The position numbers were made by a program, and so were the translations under genes. From Cyclobacteriaceae bacterium (GTDB taxonomy: Bacteria; Bacteroidota; Bacteroidia; Cytophagales; Cyclobacteriaceae): 64,000 nucleotides of DNA. Location: assembly GCA_016787645.1 (NCBI GenBank), contig JAEUUF010000002.1:310001-374000 (forward strand), given 5' to 3'. The stretch's first letter is position 1. Each line of letters starts with the position of its first letter. The notes under the pieces are model-generated. The model was not told the origin of the DNA and made no database searches. It was given only the letters and a program-made list of their open reading frames with translations. Shown here piece after piece: positions 35,023-43,884 of the stretch.

Positions 35023-36726
35023 CTATTTTGGCACACGCTGGATTTTACGCATGTTGTAGCTGAACCCGATCCGTAAATTAAACGTGTTCTGCGCAGGCAG
35101 GGCGCCCTGAAATTCTGCGCGGTAGAGTCCGGTGATTTGCCCTTTGACTCTTCGGTTAACGTTAAAATTCTTGCCGATGCCCAGGTAGCTTCCGATGACC
35201 GTTGACGCGCTCTCCTCCGGGGTTCCCACGGCCGGGGCATGCAGTGCCTCGAGGTCGCCGTGGAGGAAGAACCCTTTGAAGGCGAGGAATTGAGCGAATA
35301 TCCTCGGACCATAAACCTGTTCGTTACGGATGTAATTGTCAAAGTTCTTGTCAACGCCGATGCGAAAAGTGTAGGCTAATCCGGCGGTCCAGCGACCCGT
35401 AAATCGGTAGCCGACGGTGGGAGCAAGGTCGATCAGCAGGTGGGTGGACTGGTAGATTTGCAGGTTCACTCCCGGCACGATCCGCTCCCGGAAAGGTTTG
35501 TCCTTCATCTCATTCGGACGCTTGCTGGGAAGGTTCTTGACACTCTGCACGTTACCGTACATCCGTTTGGCTTTGGACAATTGCTGCTGGGCATCCTGGA
35601 TCGCCGAAACATTTTTGGCCACGAGTTCATTGGCCACGGCCGCGGCTTTTTTTTCCAGTTCCTCCTGCATCCGTTTCTTGTCCTTGTATTTTTCGATGAG
35701 TGCCTTGTACTGGTCGTGCTGCATGTGGAACCGGTCGGCATCGGCTTTCAGTTTGTTGAGTTCGGCGGCCTTGAGCGCCTCGTCTTCGGCCAGCTTTGGC
35801 AGGGTCTTCACTTCTTCCAGGTTGCCCTGTTTGATATTGCCCAGGTCGCCCTGGACATCCCCGGCCTTTTTCAGTTGACCGCCGACCTGATCAACCTGGC
35901 CATTGACCTGGTTGATGTCTTTGACGCCGGGGAGTTCGTCTACTTTTGGAACGGCGATGCCTTGTTGCAGGTTAAGATCAGGCACGGCAGTGGCTGGCAA
36001 GCTGGTTCCTGGTAGACTGGTTGCTGGCAAGTTGGTACCAGTGTTTTCGATGCCAGAAAGCCTAAGGTTCGGTGATGCTGCAGATGGGATGGCTGTTGTT
36101 GTTCCAGGAATGGCTGGGGAAGTCCCGGGAATATTCAGGTTTGTTCCGGGGATGTTGAGGTCAACCGCGGTTGCAGGATCGCTAAAATTCAGCATCTGTT
36201 GGAGGCTGTCCATGGGAGCGCGGATGGAGCCTTGAGCAGAGCCGATGGTTGTGTTGAGTTTTTGTTGGAGGCTGTCGGCGGGGTTGGCCAGTTTTTGGGC
36301 AATGCCCTCGGCACTTTGTTGGAGCGGGGTGATGGTTTTGTTTTGGAGAGATTGGCTCGTTCCGTTTAACTTCTGCTGGAGGGAGTCCGCGGGACTACTT
36401 ATTTTTTCCCCGAGGTTGCCTATCCGTTGCTGCACCTGGTCGGTGGTTTTGCTTTGGATGGATTGCGCGGCGTTGTTCAGCTTGTTTTGGATGGAGTCTG
36501 CTGGTTTTGTGACGAACCGGTTCGCATCCTGAACGACGGCATTTGCCTTTTCCTGCGGCTTGTTCGCCAGGTTCTTCAGGCTGTCGGCTTTTCTTTTGTT
36601 GAGGGTAGCGAGTGAATCTAGGCGGCGTTGGGCGGCTGCTTGATCAACGGCAGTCTTCGGCTTCTCCTGGGCAAAGGCAGGATCTTCGATTACTGTGAAC
36701 AAACACAGAAGAATTAAAAGGCGCAT
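35023..36726 (-). CDS. Repetitive coiled-coil protein with a C-terminal outer-membrane beta-barrel-like domain
   Basis: A 567-residue protein with signal peptide 1-19. Residues about 60-190 hold four copies of a P-[AM]-DS-[IL]-Q-x-[KM]-LN motif spaced by about 37 residues. A low-complexity stretch (about 190-260) is rich in IPGT and LPGT/LPAT units. A helical region with EELEKKAAAVANELVAK (about 330-380) follows. The last 170 residues (from about 395) alternate like small porin-type barrels (APTVGYRFTGRWTAGLAYTF, ending LRIGFSYNM). A barrel anchored in the outer membrane with a long periplasmic arm fits. No specific function is known. Confidence 0.7.
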   Translation of the reverse strand: MRLLILLCLFTVIEDPAFAQEKPKTAVDQAAAQRRLDSLATLNKRKADSLKNLANKPQEKANAVVQDANRFVTKPADSIQNKLNNAAQSIQSKTTDQVQQRIGNLGEKISSPADSLQQKLNGTSQSLQNKTITPLQQSAEGIAQKLANPADSLQQKLNTTIGSAQGSIRAPMDSLQQMLNFSDPATAVDLNIPGTNLNIPGTSPAIPGTTTAIPSAASPNLRLSGIENTGTNLPATSLPGTSLPATAVPDLNLQQGIAVPKVDELPGVKDINQVNGQVDQVGGQLKKAGDVQGDLGNIKQGNLEEVKTLPKLAEDEALKAAELNKLKADADRFHMQHDQYKALIEKYKDKKRMQEELEKKAAAVANELVAKNVSAIQDAQQQLSKAKRMYGNVQSVKNLPSKRPNEMKDKPFRERIVPGVNLQIYQSTHLLIDLAPTVGYRFTGRWTAGLAYTFRIGVDKNFDNYIRNEQVYGPRIFAQFLAFKGFFLHGDLEALHAPAVGTPEESASTVIGSYLGIGKNFNVNRRVKGQITGLYRAEFQGALPAQNTFNLRIGFSYNMRKIQRVPK

Positions 36727-36754
36727 CTATTTTTGAATCTTGCGATGACAGTCA

Positions 36755-36844
36755 CTTTTCATTGATGATAGGTAGTGTGACATTTTCTAATGGAGTCCTT
36801 CCATCAGAATCAAGTACAATTGGAGGGTCTTTGAAATAGTTTTT
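36755..36844 (-). other. In-frame 30-codon extension beyond the stop of the small membrane protein
   Basis: Directly after the TGA of the preceding small gene the same frame stays open for 30 codons to a second TGA. The protein sequence is unremarkable and protein-like (contains DPPIVLDSDGRTPL). About one random frame in four would stay open that long, so this is only suggestive of an interrupted longer gene. Confidence 0.35.
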
Positions 36845-37198
36845 TCACCAGACATCCCAGAAGTTATAATGTTTCAATTCTAAGTTGGCTATGTCAATGC
36901 CACTCTTTCTTGAGTGAAAAGCGTGATAGATTGGGTCATCATTGTAATACTGAATAATTAGCGTATCCCCGAGGTTAAACTTGTAATTCCTCCCTATTCG
37001 CAAAGCCCCTTCGTACATCTTATTTTTCACTACAAAGTGAAAGTTATAGTACTTACCCGTCACTTCATAAATTTGAGCCAAAGCGAGTGAACTTTTATTG
37101 TTTAGTTTATTTGCGGTGTTTAGGCCGGATAATGTGGCAATTGTGGTAAGAATAGCAAGTGCGATCAGACCATACGTTATGTTTTTTTTGACTGTCAT
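36845..37198 (-). CDS. Small membrane-anchored protein after the Rhs genes (immunity candidate)
   Basis: A 117-residue protein. Its ATG shares one base with the stop of the 2227-residue Rhs gene (TGATG), so it is translated with it. One hydrophobic segment (about 8-27) is followed by an outward-facing domain with YYNFHFVVKNKMYEGAL and GDTLIIQYYNDDP. Small genes in this place after an Rhs gene often encode the immunity protein for the Rhs C-terminal toxin. That is inference from position; no family is recognised. The frame could continue 30 more codons past the TGA. Confidence 0.65.
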   Translation of the reverse strand: MTVKKNITYGLIALAILTTIATLSGLNTANKLNNKSSLALAQIYEVTGKYYNFHFVVKNKMYEGALRIGRNYKFNLGDTLIIQYYNDDPIYHAFHSRKSGIDIANLELKHYNFWDVW

Positions 37199-40100
37199 CA
37201 CCTGTCTAAGTAACCTTGAGCATAAGTTGACGTTGCGCCTCCCGCAATCTCCATAGCTCCCTCTATCAACAATGGTTGCTTGTTACTCACACTGCCTGTA
37301 CCCCATTGAATTAAGCCGTCCGCCACAGCGGCAAGGAACCCTTTGTGATACGCACCAGGTCCTCCGACAATTTTCAAACCATCTGAAGCACTGAAGTCAA
37401 CTGCACCTGCAAGAATACTCTTAAAAAGACCACCACTAAAGCGTGAACCAGTAGCAATGTCAAACAAGTCCATCGAGCCCAACGCCTTTTTGACGTCACC
37501 TTCCTGAACGATCAATTGAGATCCAAATTCAAAAACTGTGTTCTTAACCAGTTCAGTTCCATACTTAGTCGCCAACTTAGTCGCCAATGATGTAGATCCG
37601 CCAACAACACCAGTTACCAAGAAGAAGGTGCCTTGAGTTACTGGATGATCTATGAATGCTTGTTGACCATTGTAAATGTTATTTCTCATTTTGTCACCTG
37701 CCGGCCCATAGATACTAATCTCTGGTAAGATTTGCGATACCCCATCGCCGCTTGTTGCTGGGCTATAGAAATAGCTGAGAGTTGAGTTCCTATAATCATC
37801 ATACTCCGGAGTGGTCGGGCAAGATTTGCATTCAGCCCCGTCAGGATCGATACCGCCTATCGAATAATTCCCCATTCCCACATAGGGGGAGTAGTATTGG
37901 CCTAGTGGATCACCTGTAGTCCACCTTCCAATTGTCTGATCGAATTCCCTCACATCAAAATGGTTCCACCCTGTCTCATCATCTTTCTCCGCAAACTGCC
38001 CCTGGTACCCAAACCGGTAAATGCTCTCCGCTGGCGTTTTTGATTCCCTAACCACATCCCCCCACGCACCATAATCCGTTGCTTGGGTGACCACACCCTG
38101 CGCATGTGTGACCTTCACATCATCGAACCATACCTTCGCGGTCTTGGTCTCGTTGGAGACCCACACATAGACATACCCTTTCTGCGTGGTGATAATTGGG
38201 TTCGCGAACTTCACATGGTCGAAGTTCATGAAGACCTCCCCGCCGGGGTCAAAGGCACCATTTTCGTCCACCCGCCAGGCGCCGCCATCTACGAAGAGGA
38301 AGTTTTCATCGAAGAGGATGTAGTTCAGGTAGGCGTACGGTCGCGTAGGGTCTGTGTCGCCCAGGAATCCGCCTGCGCCCAGTCCATTCTGGAACATGGA
38401 AGAAACGGTGCTGAGGTTATCGAGTCCGTTCTTGCCCACAAAGGTGTTGCCCAAGAGGGAAGAGAGCAGAAGTAAATCAACGTTGCGGTTGTAGCTCGCC
38501 TGGCGCTCATAGCGGGCGTACGCTTCCAGCTTCAAGGTATCGCCGGCATCCACTTTCAAGGTGATGGACGGACCGATGGCTTTGTCGCTGGCCTGTGTAC
38601 CGGGTGTGTCGTTCCAGAAAAGGTATGCGGCCTTGTTGGGCGTAGCCACAGTAGGCAACGGCGGGGTGTGGTTCATGTATTGATGGGTCACCTCCGTCTC
38701 AAACAACCGTTCAAAGTACTGCATCTCCTGAACACGCGGATTGCTCAGGTCGGGAACGTTGCTGTCTTCACCCGTGGCGATGTATTCGTTGCTTTTCTCT
38801 TTAACGAGAGCCCGCACGTTTCCAAGGTGATCCGTCAGTTCATAGGCCATCGCACCGACTTGCTCGGGTTCAGGATAGTAGGTGCCAATCTTCCCTGAAC
38901 CGTATACAGGAATCTCTGTTTGTGTCGTGGCGCCGGAGGTATGATCGGTTTCATAGATGCTGACAATGTTCCCAGCAGCATCCCGAATGTACCACGTGGT
39001 GCGCTGACCCACCATGTTGGTCTTGGCCAGGCGGAAACCGCGATCATCGTAGGTGTAAACAACTTTTAGGTATTGGCTTGCTTTGCTTGGATGGCTGTAC
39101 ACCTGCGTCACCTTCCCGGTCACGTCGTAATTGACATACTGATCGGGTTCTGTTCCGGCCTTGTCCTCGTCCGTCATTTGTCCCAGCTCATTATAGAGAT
39201 AGGTGGCATAGCCCGGGATGGATTTCAACTGGTTATTTTGAAGCACGGCATTATTGCCGTTGTATTGATAAGCGAAATCATGCTGAACGGTTCCTGTTTC
39301 TGAAAAGCGTTTCAGGGAAAGGATGTTGCCATTCGGATCGTATTTCAAATTGGTTACACGGAATTGATTTCCGCCAGCAATGAAGGTGTTCAATGAGAAG
39401 TCCGGGATAGCGAATTCTGCATCTTTCAACTGGTACTTCGCGTCATACTGGTAGGTGAACATGCCCTTCATATCATTGCCCGCCACCTGGAAGGGTTTGT
39501 CGGTGCGCCACCTCTGTGAGGCAATTATGCCGTTATAGTAGCGCTGAGCCTGGCTGGAAACAAAGTGCCCGGCGGAAGTCTTTTGGCAGCCCGATTCTGT
39601 GGTGGCGACTTTGTATTCTCCGGCATCTGTCACTTCCAGCGTCGAGCTTGTGGCTCCGGCCAGGTTGGTGCCATCCTTCTGCCATTGATAGGTATAACCT
39701 GCCCCGGTGGAAGAATTGAGTGTGATCGGCGATGAGCCTACTGAAGAAGGGCCGGAAATGGTAGGAGGCGAAGACGAAACAGCAGTGATCGTTGCGCTGC
39801 TGGTCATCACCTGGGCACAGGTGGTGGCTGTTATGGTGGCGAGGACCGTGTATGATCCGCCCGCGGACAGACCCGTCCAACTCAAGGCGCTTCCGGTTCC
39901 GGAAACCGGCGACCCGGTACTCACACCGTCAACTCGAAGCTGGTAGGTAGCGCCCGATTGAGAGCCAGACAAACCTATGGTCAGCGCTGTCCCACCCGGG
40001 CAAATGACGCCGCCGCCAGATACGGTATACAGCGTGGGTAATGGGTTAACAGTAACCACCGCGCTTCCTGTCATCGTTCGTGTACAAGCAGTCGTGGCAT

Positions 40101-43100
40101 TGGTAGCCTGCACCGTATAGGTACCCGCGGCGGTTTGATTGGGCCACGATAACGCGAGGTTCGTCCCGGGAATAGGACTCCCCACATTGGCTGCACCCAA
40201 CTTGAGTTGGTAATTGACTCCCGTTTGCGATCCCGTGAGTGTTATGGTGCGGCCAGTATTGGGGCAAGTTGCCCCTGCACCTCCGACGGTAAACAACGTT
40301 GGCAGCGGGTTTACAACTACAACGATACTGCCGGTCATGGTCAGCGTGCAGGAAGTGGAAACCAGTGTTGCTAATACGGAGTATGTTCCCGCCGTGGTGT
40401 TGTTCGCCCATGTGAGCGCACTGCCCGTACCGGCAACGGCAGATCCCACATTGGTGCTGCCGCGTTTCAGTTGGTAGTTGGCACCCGATTGCGAACTGCT
40501 AAGTTGCAACGTGACTCCTGTCCCACCACTGCAATAACTCGCGCCCGAGGGTGCCGAAAGCGTGTAGAGATTAGGTATGGATAGCACCGTGACAATGGCA
40601 TTTCCTGTCATCGTTGCTGCACAACTGGTTGCTGCTATGGTACCTATAACCGTGTACGTCCCGGCAGTCGTGTTGTTTGACCATGTCAAAGCAGCGCCGG
40701 TGCCTGGTTTCACTGCGCCCACATTTGTACTGCCTACTTTCAGCTGATAGTTTACCCCGGATGTGGAACTGCTTAAGGTGATAGTTGGACCCGTTGTGCC
40801 GGAACAAATAGTTCCACCACCACTGACAGTGAACAATGTGGGTAACGGGTTAATGGAGACCGCCACGCTGCCCGTCATGGTTTGAGCACAGGCTGTTGTG
40901 GCATTGGTGGCAAGTACAGTGTAGGTGCCGGCTGTTGTCTGATTGGCCCATGTGAGCAGGGAACCTGTACCCGCTACAGGCGAGCCGCTGTTGGTACCGC
41001 CAATCTTCAACTGGTAGTTCACCCCGGTTTGTGATCCGCTCAGTGTGACATTAACTCCGGTTCCGCCGGAGCAGTATCCGCCACCGCCGCCCATATTATA
41101 TAGAGTTGGTAGGGGGTTCACCGTAACCGTTGCGCTGCCCGTCATAGTCTGGCTGCAACCGGTGGCGACGATCGTGGCCACAACGGTGTAAGAGCCCGCC
41201 GTTGTTTGGTTGGTCCAGTTCAGTGCGGCCCCGGTGCCTACCACGGCAGAACCTGAGTTGGTTCCATTAATCTTCAGCTGGTAATTGACCCCCGACGCTG
41301 ATCCACTAAGGGTAACGGTCACCCCGGCAGCACCGGAGCAGATCGTACCTCCGCCGCTGACAGTGAACAATGCTGGCAACGGATTGACGGTTACTGTTGC
41401 GCTGCCGGTCATGGTCTGTGTGCAACTCGTTGTAGCGTTAGTGGCTACTACGGTATAGCTTCCTGCGGCGGTTTGGTTGGTCCAATTGAGTGCCGCGCCG
41501 GTACCCGCTACCGCAGAACCGGTGTTGGTGCCGTTGACTTTCAGCTGATAGTTTACTCCGGAGGTGGATCCACTTAAGGTGATAGTTGGTCCCGTTGCTC
41601 CGGAACAAATGGTTCCACCACCACTTACAGTGAACAATGAGGGTAGAGGGTTGACGGAGACCGCCACACTGCCAGTCATGGTTTGAGCACAGGCTGTAGT
41701 GGCATTGGTGGCAAGGACAGTGTAGGTGCCGGCTGTTGTCTGATTGGCCCATGTAAGCAGGGAACCTGTACCAGCTACCGGCGAGCCGCTGTTGGTACCG
41801 CCAATCTTCAGCTGGTAGTTTACACCGGTTTGTGATCCGCTCAGTGTGACATTAACTCCGGTTCCGCCGGAGCAGTATCCGCCACCCCCACCCATGGTAT
41901 ACAGCGTTGGCAAGGGATTGACTGTAACCGTAGCACTTCCCGTCATAGTTTGGCTGCAACCGGTGGCGACGATCGTGGCCACAACGGTGTAAGAGCCCGC
42001 CGTTGTTTGGTTGGTCCAGTTCAGTGCGGCCCCGGTGCCGGCCACGGCAGAACCCGAGTTGGTGCCATTAATCTTCAGCTGGTAATTGACCCCCGACGCT
42101 GATCCACTAAGGGTAACGGTCACCCCGGCAGCACCGGAGCAGATTGTACCTCCGCCGCTGACGGTGAACAATGCCGGCAACGGATTGACGGTCACCGTTG
42201 CGCTGCCCGTCATGGTCTGTGTGCAGCTCGTTGTAGCGTTAGTGGCTACTACGGAATAGCTTCCTGCGGCGGTTTGGTTGGTCCAATTGAGTGCCGCACC
42301 GGTACCCGCTACCGCAGAACCGGTGTTGGTGCCGTTGACTTTCAACTGATAGTTTACCCCGGATGTTGAACCACTTAAGGTGATAGTGGCACCTGCTCCG
42401 GAGCAAATAGTTCCACCACCACTGACAGTGAACAATGAGGGTAGAGGGTTGACGGAGACCGCCACACTGCCAGTCATGGTTTGAGCACAGGCCGTAGTGG
42501 CATTGGTGGCAAGGACAGTGTAGGTGCCGGCTGTTGTCTGATTGGCCCATGTCAGCAGGGAACCTGTACCAGCTACCGGCGAGCCGCTGTTGGTACCGCC
42601 AATCTTCAGCTGGTAGTTCACCCCGGTTTGTGATCCGCTCAGTGTGACATTAACTCCGGTTCCGCCGGAGCAGTATCCGCCACCGCCACCCATATTATAT
42701 AGAGTTGGTAGAGGGTTCACCGTAACCGTTGCGCTGCCCGTCATAGTTTGGCTGCAACCGGTGGCGACGATTGTGGCCACAACGGTGTAAGAGCCGGCCG
42801 TTGTTTGGTTGGTCCAGTTCAGTGCGGCCCCGGTGCCGGCCACAGCAGAACCGGAGTTGGTGCCATTAATCTTCAGTTGGTAATTGACACCCGACGCTGA
42901 TCCACTAAGGGTAACGGTAACCCCGGCAGCACCGTAACAGATCGTACCTCCGCCGCTCACCGTGTAAGGTGCAGGCAAAGAATTCTGGGTTACGGTAGCA
43001 CTGCCGCTCATCGTCTGTGTACATGATGTGGATGCATTCGTGGCTACTACCGTATAGCTTCCCGCCGTTGCCTGGTTTGTCCAGTTAAGCGATGCGCCTG

Positions 43101-43881
43101 TTCCTGCCACCGGGCTCCCCGAGTTGGCGCCATTGACCTTCAATTGATAGTTAACACCGGTACTTGAGCTACTCAGTGTTACGGTAGGGCCGGTAGAGCC
43201 AGAACAGTAGGCACCACCGCCGCTCACCGTGAATTGTGTGGGGAGTGGGTTGCTGGTCACGGATGCGCTTCCGTTCATGGTTTGCGAGCACCCGCCTGAA
43301 ATCATGGTTGCTACTACTGTGTAGGTTCCTGCCGTAGTTTGATTCGTCCAACTCAGCGCTGAGCCTGTTCCATAAACAAAGCTGCCGCTGTTGACACCGT
43401 TTACCTTGAGTTGGTACGTTACGCCGGACTGTGAACCGTTGAGAGTAACGGTAGGACCCGTCGCACCGGAACAATAACTGCCGCCACCGCCTATCGTGTA
43501 GGCAGTAGGAGCAGCAACAGTTACCGAGAGATTAAGGGAGCCGTTATAATAGACTCCGGGGACGTCCTGCTCATAGTAAACATAGTCGACGACTACGGTA
43601 CCAGGTCCGCTGGTCCATACCACTGTGAGGTTATTTCCTGACGGAGAAAAGGTAGAGTAAGTACCTTGAGTAATGCTCCAGGTTGCACTTTGAAGCGTGT
43701 AGGGTGCACCGGGTGGTGTGAAATAATAGAAGCTGTTCTGCCCGGGACAAACCGGGGTATCACCGTCAAGCGACTGCGAAGAGGCAACGATGGAGGTAAC
43801 CAGGAATACACAGACCAGAACCCCGCGGAAGGCTAAAACTTCGCCGAGTCGAGTAGGGGCCTGATGAATCTTGAGTATCAC
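37198..43881 (-). CDS. Rhs component C: Ig-like repeat array, C-terminal half of Rhs, variable tip
   Basis: A 2227-residue protein starting at a GTG (43881), four bases after the previous stop. Signal peptide to about residue 36. An N-terminal domain (about 37-124) resembles that of the upstream gene. Fourteen Ig-like repeats of about 88 residues span about 126-1370, then one more divergent Ig domain. The Rhs part begins near 1443 (YYNGIIASQRWRTD) and includes TYDDRGFRLAKTN, YELTDHLGNVRALV and the core end GRWTTGDPLGQYYSPY...GIDPDGAE. The two Asp residues in DPLG and DPDG fit the self-cleavage site of Rhs/TcC cores. The last 210 residues are Gly- and Ala-rich with hydrophobic stretches and match no toxin known to the annotator. 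Confidence 0.85.
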   Translation of the reverse strand: MILKIHQAPTRLGEVLAFRGVLVCVFLVTSIVASSQSLDGDTPVCPGQNSFYYFTPPGAPYTLQSATWSITQGTYSTFSPSGNNLTVVWTSGPGTVVVDYVYYEQDVPGVYYNGSLNLSVTVAAPTAYTIGGGGSYCSGATGPTVTLNGSQSGVTYQLKVNGVNSGSFVYGTGSALSWTNQTTAGTYTVVATMISGGCSQTMNGSASVTSNPLPTQFTVSGGGAYCSGSTGPTVTLSSSSTGVNYQLKVNGANSGSPVAGTGASLNWTNQATAGSYTVVATNASTSCTQTMSGSATVTQNSLPAPYTVSGGGTICYGAAGVTVTLSGSASGVNYQLKINGTNSGSAVAGTGAALNWTNQTTAGSYTVVATIVATGCSQTMTGSATVTVNPLPTLYNMGGGGGYCSGGTGVNVTLSGSQTGVNYQLKIGGTNSGSPVAGTGSLLTWANQTTAGTYTVLATNATTACAQTMTGSVAVSVNPLPSLFTVSGGGTICSGAGATITLSGSTSGVNYQLKVNGTNTGSAVAGTGAALNWTNQTAAGSYSVVATNATTSCTQTMTGSATVTVNPLPALFTVSGGGTICSGAAGVTVTLSGSASGVNYQLKINGTNSGSAVAGTGAALNWTNQTTAGSYTVVATIVATGCSQTMTGSATVTVNPLPTLYTMGGGGGYCSGGTGVNVTLSGSQTGVNYQLKIGGTNSGSPVAGTGSLLTWANQTTAGTYTVLATNATTACAQTMTGSVAVSVNPLPSLFTVSGGGTICSGATGPTITLSGSTSGVNYQLKVNGTNTGSAVAGTGAALNWTNQTAAGSYTVVATNATTSCTQTMTGSATVTVNPLPALFTVSGGGTICSGAAGVTVTLSGSASGVNYQLKINGTNSGSAVVGTGAALNWTNQTTAGSYTVVATIVATGCSQTMTGSATVTVNPLPTLYNMGGGGGYCSGGTGVNVTLSGSQTGVNYQLKIGGTNSGSPVAGTGSLLTWANQTTAGTYTVLATNATTACAQTMTGSVAVSINPLPTLFTVSGGGTICSGTTGPTITLSSSTSGVNYQLKVGSTNVGAVKPGTGAALTWSNNTTAGTYTVIGTIAATSCAATMTGNAIVTVLSIPNLYTLSAPSGASYCSGGTGVTLQLSSSQSGANYQLKRGSTNVGSAVAGTGSALTWANNTTAGTYSVLATLVSTSCTLTMTGSIVVVVNPLPTLFTVGGAGATCPNTGRTITLTGSQTGVNYQLKLGAANVGSPIPGTNLALSWPNQTAAGTYTVQATNATTACTRTMTGSAVVTVNPLPTLYTVSGGGVICPGGTALTIGLSGSQSGATYQLRVDGVSTGSPVSGTGSALSWTGLSAGGSYTVLATITATTCAQVMTSSATITAVSSSPPTISGPSSVGSSPITLNSSTGAGYTYQWQKDGTNLAGATSSTLEVTDAGEYKVATTESGCQKTSAGHFVSSQAQRYYNGIIASQRWRTDKPFQVAGNDMKGMFTYQYDAKYQLKDAEFAIPDFSLNTFIAGGNQFRVTNLKYDPNGNILSLKRFSETGTVQHDFAYQYNGNNAVLQNNQLKSIPGYATYLYNELGQMTDEDKAGTEPDQYVNYDVTGKVTQVYSHPSKASQYLKVVYTYDDRGFRLAKTNMVGQRTTWYIRDAAGNIVSIYETDHTSGATTQTEIPVYGSGKIGTYYPEPEQVGAMAYELTDHLGNVRALVKEKSNEYIATGEDSNVPDLSNPRVQEMQYFERLFETEVTHQYMNHTPPLPTVATPNKAAYLFWNDTPGTQASDKAIGPSITLKVDAGDTLKLEAYARYERQASYNRNVDLLLLSSLLGNTFVGKNGLDNLSTVSSMFQNGLGAGGFLGDTDPTRPYAYLNYILFDENFLFVDGGAWRVDENGAFDPGGEVFMNFDHVKFANPIITTQKGYVYVWVSNETKTAKVWFDDVKVTHAQGVVTQATDYGAWGDVVRESKTPAESIYRFGYQGQFAEKDDETGWNHFDVREFDQTIGRWTTGDPLGQYYSPYVGMGNYSIGGIDPDGAECKSCPTTPEYDDYRNSTLSYFYSPATSGDGVSQILPEISIYGPAGDKMRNNIYNGQQAFIDHPVTQGTFFLVTGVVGGSTSLATKLATKYGTELVKNTVFEFGSQLIVQEGDVKKALGSMDLFDIATGSRFSGGLFKSILAGAVDFSASDGLKIVGGPGAYHKGFLAAVADGLIQWGTGSVSNKQPLLIEGAMEIAGGATSTYAQGYLDR
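37201..37830 (-). other. Variable C-terminal tip domain of Rhs component C
   Basis: The 210 residues after the DPDG motif start with Cys-rich CKSCP, then LPEISIYGP, then several hydrophobic helices (TQGTFFLVTGVVGG, FLAAVADGLIQW). No catalytic motif of known Rhs nucleases, deaminases or ADP-ribosyltransferases is visible. A membrane-active effector, or a structural plug, are both possible. Confidence 0.55.
39765..43506 (-). repeat. Tandem Ig-like repeat array (14 units) with a three-unit higher-order repeat
   Basis: Unit length is about 264-267 bases, each encoding a copy with TVSGGG-x-C-SG, GVNYQLK-NGTNSGS and TAG-YTV-ATNA elements. In units 3-10 three types (A, B, C) recur as ABC-ABC-AB. 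The same 20-base word (gtcatagtytggctgcaacc) is found at 41141, 41942 and 42740, so the higher-order period is 798-801 bases. Confidence 0.9.
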
Positions 43882-43884
43882 TGA

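Noticed and set aside
39765-43506. Possible transposon or CRISPR-like direct repeats
   Set aside because: The repeats are in frame throughout and encode Ig-like domains of one long protein.
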